NCBI GenBank assembly: GCA_002698965.1
Contig: PAAT01000124.1
Location: forward strand, 13,115 to 56,995
DNA length: 43,881 nucleotides
Source of the DNA: Rhodopirellula sp.
Lineage (GTDB): Bacteria > Planctomycetota > Planctomycetia > Pirellulales > Pirellulaceae
Reading direction: 5' to 3'
This document shows, piece by piece, positions 14,939 through 24,588 of the stretch. Position numbers and translations under genes: made by a program. Each line of letters starts with the position of its first letter. Position 1 is the first letter of the stretch. The notes under the pieces were generated by a model. The model had not been told where the DNA came from. It was given only the letters and a program-made list of their open reading frames with translations, and did no database searches.

Positions 14939-17257
14939 TTAACAGTTTACTGCATTAGTGTCATTGTGTGCATCTTGAGCTGTATTAAACCATTGTGCAC
15001 CTGAACCACTTATGTAAGCTCCAATAGCACCATCAGAAACTGATACATTTATTATTTTACCAGCTGCATATTCAGTACTACCACATCCACCAGCAGAAGT
15101 TACAAATCTAACAAATTTATTTAAACCAAAGCAACTGTTAGGTATTACAGCTAAACTACTACCATTACAATATTGAGTAGAACTAACATAGTACTGAACA
15201 TTTGTAGTGTTTCCAGAAGAATCATATCTTTCTATTAACCATCTAGCTCCTGTTCCACCGTCAGCTAAATCTCCAATAGATATTGTAAATTGTTTTTCAA
15301 CATTACCACTACCATCAGCGTCAGTAGATCTAACTCTAATAGAGTAAGAGTCTTTAGTTTCATAATCGAATACCTCACCAGCTCTTAAATTAGAACCACT
15401 AATGTTAAAGCTTGAGTTATCAGTACTACCAGTACCAGAAACTAAAGTATAAGTGTAAGTTCCACTACCATCAGGATCCACTGAAGAGAATGCTCCAATC
15501 ACATCATTTATTGAGTTGTTTTCATTTATTGATTGACTAGACATTGTTATATCAGTAGGTGCATCAGCTACAGCAGCTATATTTAATGTAGCTGTTGCTG
15601 TATTACTATTTTCTAAACCATCATTAACTCTCCATGTGAATGTAACATTAGTATTGTTATTAGCAGCAGGTGTATAGGTTATAGCTCCAGTAGAAGCATT
15701 TATAGAACCTAAAGTACCATTAGAACCACTATTATCAGCTACAACACTATATGTTAGTGTATTTCCTTGAGGGTTTGTTACATGCGAACTTAAATCAATA
15801 CTTAAGTTAGAATCTTCATTACCAGCAAAAGTTGCGTTAGCAGCAACAGTTGGTACGTTTATAAAATTATCTAAAGCTAAAACATGTGTTGAGTTAGCTA
15901 TTCCAAATTTATCTATTTCTGATGAAACAGTTATTGTATAAGACTGAACACCAGCCCCACCTATAGTACTAGGATTAATACTTACTGTGTCTAATAACAT
16001 AGAGCCAGAAGTTGAAGTTGATCCATCTACGTTTGTTCCGACAAAATCACTACCTATTGGTAATCTTCTTAAAACCATATTAACATCATCTGTTAATACT
16101 AAAGAAGATGCAAATGTAGCTCTTCCTGATGGTACAGATAAAGCAACACCTGAATGTGTTTTTGATGGTGTACTTGTATAAGATCTACCACTAGCTGAAT
16201 TAGTACTAACAGTATAACCACATGTACCATATGATATAACGTTAAAAGTAGCAATACTATTATTGTCAGGGTCTATACCACTAGCTAAATCAGATCCTGC
16301 GTAAGCAGCGGTACTTAAAGTAAAGTCATACTGATCTGGATCACCAGTTGTTGGATAAACAACGTCTACATCTATATAACCATTACTTGGTATTGTTAAT
16401 GCTTTTGAACCACCACCAGTAAAATTTAAATCTGTAAAGTTGTAAGCTGTACTATCTTCGTTAACCATAGCCAAATCTACTTGAGCACCACTCTCACCAT
16501 ATACTCTTAATGTTCCTTCTGTTCTATTCTGTGAAATAGAGTTTGGTTCAATTGTATAACTATTAATAAGCTTAAGGCCATCATCTGTTATTAAAGTACC
16601 ATCAGCATTTGCTGTAATTGTAATTACATCTGCAGAAGGGTTTGTGCTCTCACCATCTGGAAAGTTATATTTTATCTCAAAAGTTTTAGACAGTATAGCA
16701 TCGGTGTATGTAGCGTGTACTGTTGTTGAGCAGGTTATCGTATAATGATCAGCTGTTCCAGTTGTTACTACGTGACTAGGTTCAGATGTAAAATACTTAC
16801 CTGAAGTAGCTGTTATAGTTTTTGTTACTACAGCAACTGGGTCTCCAACGCCATCATAAGTTCCTGTTACAGTATAACTATTTGTTCCACTTGATGATGT
16901 TGTATTTGTTTCAACTGTTGTAACGTTTGTTAGTCTAGTTTCTCCTTTATCCTGAGATAAAACTGCAGCTCCATCAATATCTATTGTTAAGGTTACATCA
17001 TTTGTACCAGGGTTATAACTGTTAGTTAAATCACAAGTTACTAATACTGTATTATCTAACGCATAAGCGGTTGTACTATCACTTAATGTTATAGTGTCAA
17101 TCCCTGTTGGAGGTGATTGTTTTGAAAAATCAGTAGCTTTAACAACATAACCAACATCTGGAGTAATAACTAAAACTTGACTAGCTGTAGTTCCTACTGC
17201 TTGATTTGAGGTTACGTCTACCGCTGTGGATGTTATAGTGCAATTAGTTAATGCCAT
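14939..17257 (-). CDS. adhesin-like tail fibre with Ig/cadherin-type domains
   Basis: A 772-residue protein dominated by Thr, Ser, Asn and Asp in beta-strand patterns. Residues about 470-560 form an Ig-like repeat of the bacterial cadherin/'tandem-95' style (EDSNLSIDLSSHVTNPQGNT, TYTPAANNNTNVTFTWRVND). Residues about 565-660 read as a cadherin domain (APTDITMSSQSINEN, then FDYETKDSYSIRVRSTDADG). The last 100 residues are Cys-rich and distinct (QYCNGSSLAVIPNSCFG, ending in NAVNC), a type I recall at the tips of marine phage fibres. It therefore probably extends from the tail and binds the host surface, Ca2+ helping to stiffen the cadherin part. The start shares one base with the nozzle stop (TAATG), so the two are translated together. 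Confidence 0.75.
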   Translation of the reverse strand: MALTNCTITSTAVDVTSNQAVGTTASQVLVITPDVGYVVKATDFSKQSPPTGIDTITLSDSTTAYALDNTVLVTCDLTNSYNPGTNDVTLTIDIDGAAVLSQDKGETRLTNVTTVETNTTSSSGTNSYTVTGTYDGVGDPVAVVTKTITATSGKYFTSEPSHVVTTGTADHYTITCSTTVHATYTDAILSKTFEIKYNFPDGESTNPSADVITITANADGTLITDDGLKLINSYTIEPNSISQNRTEGTLRVYGESGAQVDLAMVNEDSTAYNFTDLNFTGGGSKALTIPSNGYIDVDVVYPTTGDPDQYDFTLSTAAYAGSDLASGIDPDNNSIATFNVISYGTCGYTVSTNSASGRSYTSTPSKTHSGVALSVPSGRATFASSLVLTDDVNMVLRRLPIGSDFVGTNVDGSTSTSGSMLLDTVSINPSTIGGAGVQSYTITVSSEIDKFGIANSTHVLALDNFINVPTVAANATFAGNEDSNLSIDLSSHVTNPQGNTLTYSVVADNSGSNGTLGSINASTGAITYTPAANNNTNVTFTWRVNDGLENSNTATATLNIAAVADAPTDITMSSQSINENNSINDVIGAFSSVDPDGSGTYTYTLVSGTGSTDNSSFNISGSNLRAGEVFDYETKDSYSIRVRSTDADGSGNVEKQFTISIGDLADGGTGARWLIERYDSSGNTTNVQYYVSSTQYCNGSSLAVIPNSCFGLNKFVRFVTSAGGCGSTEYAAGKIINVSVSDGAIGAYISGSGAQWFNTAQDAHNDTNAVNC

Positions 17258-20200
17258 TAGTCGTTATTTTCAATTATTGTTATAGTTACATCACTTGGTG
17301 TAGTATCTCCACTAGCTGCTTCTTTCATTTCTCCTATACCTTGTATATTAAACTCATCTGAATTTATATTTGCAAGAGTAGGTGAGGTTAAAGTATTACC
17401 TTGTATAAAACTAAACCATTTGTTTTCTTTATTTTTAAACTGATACACATTACCTTCTTCTAAATCAGTTACAACGCTACTAGCATACCAACCAGCTTTA
17501 GTAGCATTGTTAAAGTATTCACCATCAGTTAAATCTTGTATTACTTTACTTTGACTACCTTCATAATTTAATGTTCCAAAGCTTTTTATCGTGTCAGGTG
17601 CGTCAGAGAATATAAACTTAACAGATGAATTTACAGCACTACCACCATAAAAAGTATTTCTAACTTCATTATCATGGGAATACATTTCACCGTTTCTAAA
17701 TGTATAATATAAGTTATTTAACGATATACCAGCTTCTGGAAGATAAGATTTTCTACTTGGCCAACCTTGTACTTCTTCTTTAAATGAAATAGTATCATCT
17801 AAACCTCTAACACTACTACTTTGTAATGATATATCATATAAACCTTTTTTATCATTAAAAGCTCCAATAGCTATATCTGTTTCTGCTAATTTATCTCTAA
17901 AGTAATCTAGCATACCATGTGCTGATATAGGTTCTAAACCATTTCTAGATAACCTTAATACAACACCTCTTGCTTTGTCTGTAAAATAAGATCTAAATCC
18001 ATATGTTGCAAAACTTGTTGGATCTTTACTTATACCAAACTCACCAACATAAGGAACTGATTGTCCTAAAACAGCTGTATTAGATGTTACGTTTGCATTT
18101 CCATCAGCATTAAATAAAGCATCTTTGTTGGCTAATATATTTAAACATTTATCCTCACATAGAACAGTCATGTCTGAATCTCTTGCGTTTAGCTTCTGTA
18201 TACTACCATAAGCAGGATTTTCATCTTTAGTTATATTCTCACCCATTATAAATTGATTTAATCTATTTATTCCTGATGAAGAATTAAATATTTGTGAAAA
18301 TATTAATCCATTTGTTTTATGTTCTTCTTCATATTTTTCTGCTAACGTGCTAGATGCTTTAACACCTTTAGATATTGTCGGTGCGTTAAAATCATCTCGT
18401 ATTCTATTTGATTCAACACCATTAGCAAAACTAATACAATTTGAATAAGGTAATTGTCTAGCAGCACCATGAGGATTACTAAGAGCATTATCTAACGCAT
18501 AACCTTCAGTTGCTTCAAAAAATAAATTTAATTCAGGAGCTTCTTTTGGTTCTGTTTCCCAAATAGCTGGATTGTCAGATGTAAAACCATCGTTTTCTTC
18601 TTCATCGATAAATGTACTACCTAATTGTATTTCTGTTCTATATGATTGACCATTTCCAAAATTTTGTATACCACTTGTTTCAGGAGCTGAAGCATCATAA
18701 GTATCTTCAGGAGCCCATTCTAAAGGTCTATCTAATTTAATAGTCCAAAGAACAACCCTACTACTAGCAAAAGTAGCTGTTCTACCACTACCACCACTAC
18801 TTCTTCCTTCATACATAGCTAAAGCACTTCTTCTATAACCTTTTATTCTATATATTCTGTTTTCATCAGGATCTGATGCGAATCTTATTATACCTTCTAA
18901 TTGTTGTAATCCTTTTACAAAATCAGAGTGTTCAGGTTTTAATTCACTATTAGCACTAGCTTTACCAAACTTTTGCCAAAAATCAACCCAAGCTTCATCT
19001 TGACCATTCTCACTATTATTTGTTTTTTCTCCAAAACTATGATACCCTATTTCTATTATATCTGATCCTGTCTGAGCACCATAACCTTCAGCTTTATTTT
19101 TACCAGCATTTTCTGATCCTTGGTTTCTGTACATACCTATATCACCTTCACCACCTATATCTTTAAACCAATATGGTTTATGAGTTTTATATATAAACCA
19201 ACCAGCAGCTTTACTATTCCAAGTATCTGTTCCGCTTATAAAATTTCCTTTTTCATGTTCTCTCCAAAACTTGTATGATTTTGGTTTACCTGTCCACGCA
19301 TTACCACTATTATAATTTTGTATTGTTCTATCTATTTGACCAAATTGATTACTAGCTACTATTCTATAATCATCTTCATTATCAAAGTTTGTTATGTTTT
19401 GTTCTAATACAGCATCTCTATAAACTTTAGCAAAAAATCTACCTTGAAATTCAGGTAATAATTTTTTCTGTCTTTGACATATTTCAAATTTACAACCACT
19501 ATCGTGATGTGTACCAGCCGCAACAGATCCTAACCAACCTGCATCTCCTTCGTCAAATTTATCTTCTATATCTACTTGCCAATATTTACCATTATGATCA
19601 CCAGCATCACTAGCGTTTCCGTTAGTAAATGTAACAGCATCTTTATTGTCTGCCACATAAATTATATTAGCTATATTATACCATTTAGTTTGTCTTTTAC
19701 CTCTAGTAATTCTACACATTAAATCGCTTAATTGATGTATCGATGCACTAGTTAAATTAGCATCGTCATCACTACCTGTTATACCTCCAAAAACACGACC
19801 CCATAAAAGCTTTGATATTCTTACTCTTGCTGTATTTGCTTCCGGATAACCACCTGTTAAAAACATTCTACCATTAGCGTCATGCTCGACAAAACCTTTT
19901 GAAACTTTTTTAATTGTTAAAAAGTCAGGTGCGTTATTTTCAATAGCAATAACCTTATATTTAGCAGGATCAGAAACAAATATATCACTATCGTGTCTTT
20001 TCTTTAATATTAAAAATGTTTCTTCATCTATTTTATTTCTTTCCGATGAAGGAAAAGCCAACCAAACATTACCGTCTTCAGCTTTATAATGTCTATCCAT
20101 AGCTAAGTTATAGTATGGTTGAGATGTTTCTTTAATAAAAAATTTAAAATGAGTTGCCCATTGTGGAGGTTGATTTAAAACCCTAACTGATAATTTATTA

Positions 20201-21783
20201 TATCTTCTTGCAGCAGCTTTATCTAACTGTATAGATCCACTAGGATCTGTTAACACAGGTGTTTCTCTACCATACTCATCTAAGTACACTATACCTACTT
20301 GATAAGTTCTAAGCGATTTTACAGATTTAGAAGGCTCACCCGGTGGTCCAACTATAGCTGGTGCAGTTACTTTAAATAAAGGAGTTATTTCACGATTATT
20401 TTCATCTACAACATTATATTGATGTTTATAGTTACCGTAAACTAATCTATTAGCAACCATTTCTTGAGCTTTTGCTACTTTTGGAACATTGTCCCATGGT
20501 CTAATCATTTGATTTGCTGGTAAAACTTTATGTATAACTTCAGATGTTATTTCTAAACTATTACTAGTCCACTCATCATCTTTGTTACCGTAGTAACCTT
20601 TTATACTTTTAACAGTATAAACATTTGTGTTTACATCATCTTTATATAATATATCTATTTCAACAACATCTTTAGGTTTATGAGCTGTTCTAAAATTAGA
20701 TATTGTTAATTTTTTAAGTTCGTTTACCATACCTAAATTATAACCCTTTTTAGGTGCATAATCAAATTCTTGAGGTAAAAAAGCTACTTCTGTGAAGGGT
20801 CCAATAGCTGAGTATTGACCATCTTTGTATTTATATCTATATGCAAATCTAACAAATTTAAATTCAAAAAGTTTTTCATCTTCTATTAATTCTACTTTCC
20901 AGTCTTGAGCTCCAGCTAATATCTCTGTCGATATTGCATCAATATGAACATAAATTCTATTTTGAGTAGAATCAACATTATTTACTGTTAATATTATTTC
21001 TTCATCATCAGCATCGTTTAGTAATGTTAACTTTATTTTTTTACCGTCCCACTCTAATAAATCAATCGCAGGTGTGGTAAATGTTAAATAACCACTACCA
21101 GCGGTATAATTTCCCGTACTTAATGGAACAACTTCTGCGTCTACTGTATGTGTAAAGTTTGTTTGTAATAATGTAGTTTCGGTAGGACCATCTGTCAAGG
21201 TATTTGACATGGTTAATGTTGGAGGTTGTACTGGTGATTTTTTTATTACAGTTATATCTCTTTCTTCAAAATTATAAAGAGCATTGTTATGATCTCTCAA
21301 CTGTGTATGTGTGCTAAAGTTACTACTACCAGCTTTAAATGTATCTATATTGATCATTTTAGGCTCATTAAGATTGTCAGTAAAACATAATAAGTTTTCT
21401 ATTATATTTACACCGGTTATTCTATAAGCATAAGCTCTACTAAAATTTAAAATACCTTGTGTATCAACTAATACAGGTGTCACTGATCTTCTTAGTGGAT
21501 CATATTCAGCTATTGCATCTACTGTATTTCCTTTTATAAACCAATATATTCTGTCTTTAGCAGAATCTTTTACAACTCCTATACATTCTGAACCTGATAT
21601 ACCTATTAAACCATTATAAGCTAATTGATTTCCTAATATGTTTTGTACAGTACCAATTTCACTACCCTCAGAACTAGCTACTTCAATATTCATTGCGTCT
21701 CTATACTCACCGTTAGGAACTAATCTTTCGTCAAGGTCTTTATTCATTTTACCATAACGAAAATCTTGTTTCAATTCAGCCAT
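17257..21783 (-). CDS. tail nozzle/stabilisation protein (P22 gp10 / T7 gp12 role)
   Basis: A 1508-residue protein whose start, KMNKDLDERLVPNGEYRDAM followed by a VASSEGSEIGTVQN block, is the opening I associate with the large nozzle or muzzle-type proteins of crAss-like and marine podoviruses and with P22 gp10-type stabilisation proteins. The rest is beta-rich with repeated hydrophobic/aromatic strand pairs, as in the beta-propeller part of T7 gp12. A Gly/Asp/Asn-rich region lies at about 650-1000 with several Trp-containing loops. The C-terminus ends in a DVTITIIENND strand. It forms the distal part of the short tail and the fibre attachment hub. It follows the 375-aa ring protein by 6 bp and precedes the cadherin fibre. 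Very large for the family (T7 gp12 has about 800), so inserted domains are likely. Confidence 0.72.
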   Translation of the reverse strand: MAELKQDFRYGKMNKDLDERLVPNGEYRDAMNIEVASSEGSEIGTVQNILGNQLAYNGLIGISGSECIGVVKDSAKDRIYWFIKGNTVDAIAEYDPLRRSVTPVLVDTQGILNFSRAYAYRITGVNIIENLLCFTDNLNEPKMINIDTFKAGSSNFSTHTQLRDHNNALYNFEERDITVIKKSPVQPPTLTMSNTLTDGPTETTLLQTNFTHTVDAEVVPLSTGNYTAGSGYLTFTTPAIDLLEWDGKKIKLTLLNDADDEEIILTVNNVDSTQNRIYVHIDAISTEILAGAQDWKVELIEDEKLFEFKFVRFAYRYKYKDGQYSAIGPFTEVAFLPQEFDYAPKKGYNLGMVNELKKLTISNFRTAHKPKDVVEIDILYKDDVNTNVYTVKSIKGYYGNKDDEWTSNSLEITSEVIHKVLPANQMIRPWDNVPKVAKAQEMVANRLVYGNYKHQYNVVDENNREITPLFKVTAPAIVGPPGEPSKSVKSLRTYQVGIVYLDEYGRETPVLTDPSGSIQLDKAAARRYNKLSVRVLNQPPQWATHFKFFIKETSQPYYNLAMDRHYKAEDGNVWLAFPSSERNKIDEETFLILKKRHDSDIFVSDPAKYKVIAIENNAPDFLTIKKVSKGFVEHDANGRMFLTGGYPEANTARVRISKLLWGRVFGGITGSDDDANLTSASIHQLSDLMCRITRGKRQTKWYNIANIIYVADNKDAVTFTNGNASDAGDHNGKYWQVDIEDKFDEGDAGWLGSVAAGTHHDSGCKFEICQRQKKLLPEFQGRFFAKVYRDAVLEQNITNFDNEDDYRIVASNQFGQIDRTIQNYNSGNAWTGKPKSYKFWREHEKGNFISGTDTWNSKAAGWFIYKTHKPYWFKDIGGEGDIGMYRNQGSENAGKNKAEGYGAQTGSDIIEIGYHSFGEKTNNSENGQDEAWVDFWQKFGKASANSELKPEHSDFVKGLQQLEGIIRFASDPDENRIYRIKGYRRSALAMYEGRSSGGSGRTATFASSRVVLWTIKLDRPLEWAPEDTYDASAPETSGIQNFGNGQSYRTEIQLGSTFIDEEENDGFTSDNPAIWETEPKEAPELNLFFEATEGYALDNALSNPHGAARQLPYSNCISFANGVESNRIRDDFNAPTISKGVKASSTLAEKYEEEHKTNGLIFSQIFNSSSGINRLNQFIMGENITKDENPAYGSIQKLNARDSDMTVLCEDKCLNILANKDALFNADGNANVTSNTAVLGQSVPYVGEFGISKDPTSFATYGFRSYFTDKARGVVLRLSRNGLEPISAHGMLDYFRDKLAETDIAIGAFNDKKGLYDISLQSSSVRGLDDTISFKEEVQGWPSRKSYLPEAGISLNNLYYTFRNGEMYSHDNEVRNTFYGGSAVNSSVKFIFSDAPDTIKSFGTLNYEGSQSKVIQDLTDGEYFNNATKAGWYASSVVTDLEEGNVYQFKNKENKWFSFIQGNTLTSPTLANINSDEFNIQGIGEMKEAASGDTTPSDVTITIIENND

Positions 21784-21789
21784 ATTTTA

Positions 21790-22917
21790 TTAATGTTTTA
21801 TATGTTTCGACTTACCTCTCATTACCTGAGTTAGCTCTCCTATTTTCAAGTTAGATAATCTTAGTTTTGCGTTTCTTATAGCAGCAAACCTTTCTCTTTT
21901 ATATCTTTGAACTAATGTTTCAGGTGTATCAAATTTTGTAGATAAGATAGCATGAGCTATCCATTTATACATGGCTTCTTCTGCGAATTTATGAACTATC
22001 ATTTCAGCATCAGTACCAAGACTATCACTCACGTAATGTAATGTTATTGTTTTACCAGTCAAACTTGAACTAAAATGTATTTTACCTCTAGCGTTATCTA
22101 TATAAAATAATCCGTTTACTTGTAAACTTTCTGGGTTACCACCGTATCTAGAACCTGTATCATTTTGATAATCATATAAATTTTCAGGAGATCCATTAAC
22201 TGTTGTACCTTCTGATTTTGATCTGAAAGCAGTCCATGTTTCTGAGTCAAAAGATTCTAATACATCTCCATTACTATCATACATGTAAGTAAAATCATCT
22301 GCTTGTATAATACCTTTTGGATTACTAGTTTTACCTGTTGGGTATATAATATGCTCTAAACCTCCATTATCTATATAACTACATTTAATATAATTAACAT
22401 AATCATGAGGTAAGGCCATTGTTAAACTTGGTGGTATATCTATTTCTTGTGATTTGCTAGATCTAAATACATCATAGCTTAATTCTTGTATTGCTCTTTG
22501 TGCATGAAAAGCTACATCAGCTCTTCTAACTTTATTAACTATTTTGTTTGGTCCAACATAACCAACCATAAAGTTGTTTATAATATCTTTAACAGTTATA
22601 AACTGATAGTTACCTAAATTTTCGTCAAAGTTAAACTGTTTAACTAGTACAATATCATCTAATGCTGGTTTACCAGACGTAAATGTTATAGTACCAATTG
22701 CTGGTGTACCAGCTGTAGCATAAGTATATGTTCCACTACTAACTTCTGTTCCGTTGACAAATACAGTAAATTGTTCTTCAGCTGTTGGTGCAGGATCAAA
22801 ACTTAATACATATTTACCCTCATCACCATGACCAGAACCATTTGCCTGATTTGCTGTTGTTGTGAAACTCTGACTATTTTCGTAATATTGTTGTTGTGTT
22901 CCTGTAAATAGTGGCAT
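21790..22917 (-). CDS. tail ring / adaptor protein (tail tubular A-like role)
   Basis: A 375-residue soluble protein. The first about 110 residues are beta-rich with an Ig-like stretch (QFTVFVNGTEVSSGTYTY, then GTITFTSGKPALDDIVLV). From about 125 it turns into the adaptor core: KDIINNFMVGYVG, RRADVAFHAQRAIQELSYDV (helix), PPSLTMALPHDYVNYIKC and, late, a helical KFAEEAMYKWIAHAILST. The RAIQELSYDV ... LPxDYVNY pattern is that of podoviral gatekeeper/adaptor rings (T7 gp11 type, crAss ring proteins). It bridges the portal ring and the nozzle. Start at 22917, 6 bp after the 254-aa ring gene. The N-terminal Ig-like extension is unusual for a ring protein and could reach outwards. Confidence 0.66.
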   Translation of the reverse strand: MPLFTGTQQQYYENSQSFTTTANQANGSGHGDEGKYVLSFDPAPTAEEQFTVFVNGTEVSSGTYTYATAGTPAIGTITFTSGKPALDDIVLVKQFNFDENLGNYQFITVKDIINNFMVGYVGPNKIVNKVRRADVAFHAQRAIQELSYDVFRSSKSQEIDIPPSLTMALPHDYVNYIKCSYIDNGGLEHIIYPTGKTSNPKGIIQADDFTYMYDSNGDVLESFDSETWTAFRSKSEGTTVNGSPENLYDYQNDTGSRYGGNPESLQVNGLFYIDNARGKIHFSSSLTGKTITLHYVSDSLGTDAEMIVHKFAEEAMYKWIAHAILSTKFDTPETLVQRYKRERFAAIRNAKLRLSNLKIGELTQVMRGKSKHIKH

Positions 22918-22923
22918 ATCTTA

Positions 22924-23688
22924 TTATTGTTTTTCTTGTTGTAAATATTGAGCCTCTTCTGTACCAGCTAACTGATATAGTCCAGGATCTTTTATTAAAA
23001 TACCAGCTAATTCTAATATTTTAATAACTAAATTCTTTTCATCAGATGGGTGTAATTCAAAATGAGTTGTTCTATCAGCATTGTATAAAGCTTTCTCATT
23101 AACTATTGTATATCCCCAAGATACCTTTGATGGGTGATCTATGTAATTACACACGACTCCTGTAGTGATTGTTGGAAAGACTTGTATTGTTCTTTCTAAA
23201 GGTATACCTGTTAATAGATCTGTTGTTGATCCAATTCTAAGTATATTAGATGTTCTAACATAGACAGGTCTGTCTATTGTTGGAGCTGTTAATGGAGAGT
23301 TTTGTATATGATGAAGTTGATTTTGATCAATCTTTTCTATTTCAACATATTGACCATTACATAAAGAGTATATTTCACCCATTCTATAATGATCTGGTAA
23401 TTCCCATATACCAGCTTGATTAGCATTAGTTGTATATAAACAGCTAACTCTAAATTTTTCGAAAATATCAATTTTTTCGTTTATCAAATCTAGCATATCA
23501 GAATATGTACTATCATTACCTGTTTCTCCTTTTTCAAATTGATTCCAATCGTAAAAGTATTGTTCAAATATATTCATTTGTGCTTGGTTCGCCAATAAGT
23601 TAAACTCTTGAGGTGTTATATAACCTCTCTGTTCTTTATTAGCTATTGCTAACACTCTTTGATATACTGTATCGATATTAACTGCCAT
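22924..23688 (-). CDS. head-tail ring protein (crAss-type ring family)
   Basis: A 254-residue protein that begins MAVNIDTVYQRVLAIANKEQ and continues RGYITPQEFNLLANQAQMN, a wording I associate with ring proteins of crAss-like and flavobacterial phages. A helical N-terminal half (to about 80) is followed by beta strands (IWELPDHYRMGEIYSLCNGQ; RTIQVFPTITTGVVCNYID) and a C-terminal helix (NLVIKILELAGILIKD). This is the adaptor fold that docks under the portal. It sits between the 253-aa gene and the 375-aa adaptor; an inverted repeat (23701-23737) and an A-rich leader precede its ATG. No Shine-Dalgarno is present, as elsewhere in the window. Confidence 0.72.
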   Translation of the reverse strand: MAVNIDTVYQRVLAIANKEQRGYITPQEFNLLANQAQMNIFEQYFYDWNQFEKGETGNDSTYSDMLDLINEKIDIFEKFRVSCLYTTNANQAGIWELPDHYRMGEIYSLCNGQYVEIEKIDQNQLHHIQNSPLTAPTIDRPVYVRTSNILRIGSTTDLLTGIPLERTIQVFPTITTGVVCNYIDHPSKVSWGYTIVNEKALYNADRTTHFELHPSDEKNLVIKILELAGILIKDPGLYQLAGTEEAQYLQQEKQ

Positions 23689-23700
23689 AGTTTTTTTATT

Positions 23701-23737
23701 TATAGTGTAGTCACCTCATAGAGATGACTACTCTATA
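23701..23737 (-). promoter_or_regulatory. 17-bp imperfect hairpin in the leader of the ring gene
   Basis: The arms tatagtgtagtcacctc and gagatgactactctata pair across a 3-base loop. In minus-strand RNA there is one A-A mismatch and one G-U pair. It lies 12 bp before the ring-protein ATG and 10 bp after the preceding stop. It is followed by an A-run, not a U-run, in the direction of transcription, so it is not a classical terminator. mRNA processing or stability, or translation control, is more plausible. Confidence 0.6.
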
Positions 23738-23747
23738 AAGTGATTAA

Positions 23748-24509
23748 TTATTTTAATCTTTTTTGTATTGATGTTAAAACCTCCATACCTTCATCAGTCT
23801 TAAACCAAGCGGCTAAAGCTGAATATGGATGTTCATCTAATGGTACTGTAAATAGTTTTCTACCATTACTTGCCCATTGAAACGTTCTGTTATCAGGTGA
23901 AATTTTTAGTATATTTGCTTCTACAGCTTTAATACCAATGTTTCTTAGCTCCACAGAATCATCTTGAGCTAATTCTAAGAACATATAAGGGTTTTTCTTA
24001 GCCATAAGCATTAGATCTCTTTTTATTGCATTAGAGGTCATATTATTTACGCTACTACCTATTTCAACTCTGAGTATTGCCTCAGCTTGATCTATGTCCA
24101 TTTCTCTAGCAACTAATAAAGCTTCGATTTCCATTTCCATGTAACCTAAATCATTTGTTGCTTCTTTCACTTCATCACGTTCAACATATATAATGTCTTT
24201 CATTGGATGATATAGTGATAACATTTTTTGAAGATTTTGTCTTCTTTTTGGAACAACTAACGTTCCATTTCTAAAGGCTATATGCCCTAGAGTTGCAACT
24301 CCTTTTTGTTCTTCCACAAAAGGTGAACTTTGGTTAGTTGCGTATCGTAATTCTTTTTGTATTTTCTCATTATCATCAAACCATAATAAAGGTTTTCTTC
24401 TAGTGTGTCTACTTGGAATTACATAAACGACAGGTTTACTATCTGATTTTAAATGATAAATCCTATCTTTCATTTCCCACGTATCTGGGGTGCTTGTTTT
24501 TTTTGCCAT
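23748..24509 (-). CDS. conserved phage protein between capsid and ring genes
   Basis: A 253-residue soluble protein. N-terminal half: basic and beta-rich (IYHLKSDSKPVVYVIPSRH, RRKPLLWFDDNEKIQKELRY, RNGTLVVPKRRQNLQKML). C-terminal half: helices (EMEIEALLVAREMDIDQAEA, AIKRDLMLMAKKNPYMFLEL) and a last part ending in ALAAWFKTDEGMEVLTSI. I recall this architecture (ELRYATNQSSPF..., VPK...LQKML..HP) in several large marine phage genomes, always without assigned function. The genomic slot after the capsid gene suggests head completion, or a protein bound to the capsid lattice. A role in late transcription cannot be excluded. It has its own leader after the terminator at 24541-24577. Confidence 0.6.
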   Translation of the reverse strand: MAKKTSTPDTWEMKDRIYHLKSDSKPVVYVIPSRHTRRKPLLWFDDNEKIQKELRYATNQSSPFVEEQKGVATLGHIAFRNGTLVVPKRRQNLQKMLSLYHPMKDIIYVERDEVKEATNDLGYMEMEIEALLVAREMDIDQAEAILRVEIGSSVNNMTSNAIKRDLMLMAKKNPYMFLELAQDDSVELRNIGIKAVEANILKISPDNRTFQWASNGRKLFTVPLDEHPYSALAAWFKTDEGMEVLTSIQKRLK

Positions 24510-24535
24510 GATATAATATAATTAAAAAAGTTATT

Positions 24536-24577
24536 AAAAATAAAGGTGTAGGGAGCCGAAGCTCCCTTTAACCTTTA
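24536..24577 (-). terminator. intrinsic terminator after the capsid gene, C(UUCG)G loop
   Basis: In minus-strand RNA: an outer stem TAAAGGT/ACCTTTA (24571-24577 with 24541-24547), a small internal loop, an inner stem GGGAGC/GCTCCC (24551-24566) closed by a UUCG tetraloop, then TTTTT. It begins about 12 bp after the capsid stop codon. The inner GC stem and stable loop stand out against AT-rich surroundings. It probably lowers read-through so that capsid mRNA exceeds downstream messages, or protects its 3' end. Confidence 0.85.
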
Positions 24578-24588
24578 ATTAGTGTTGA

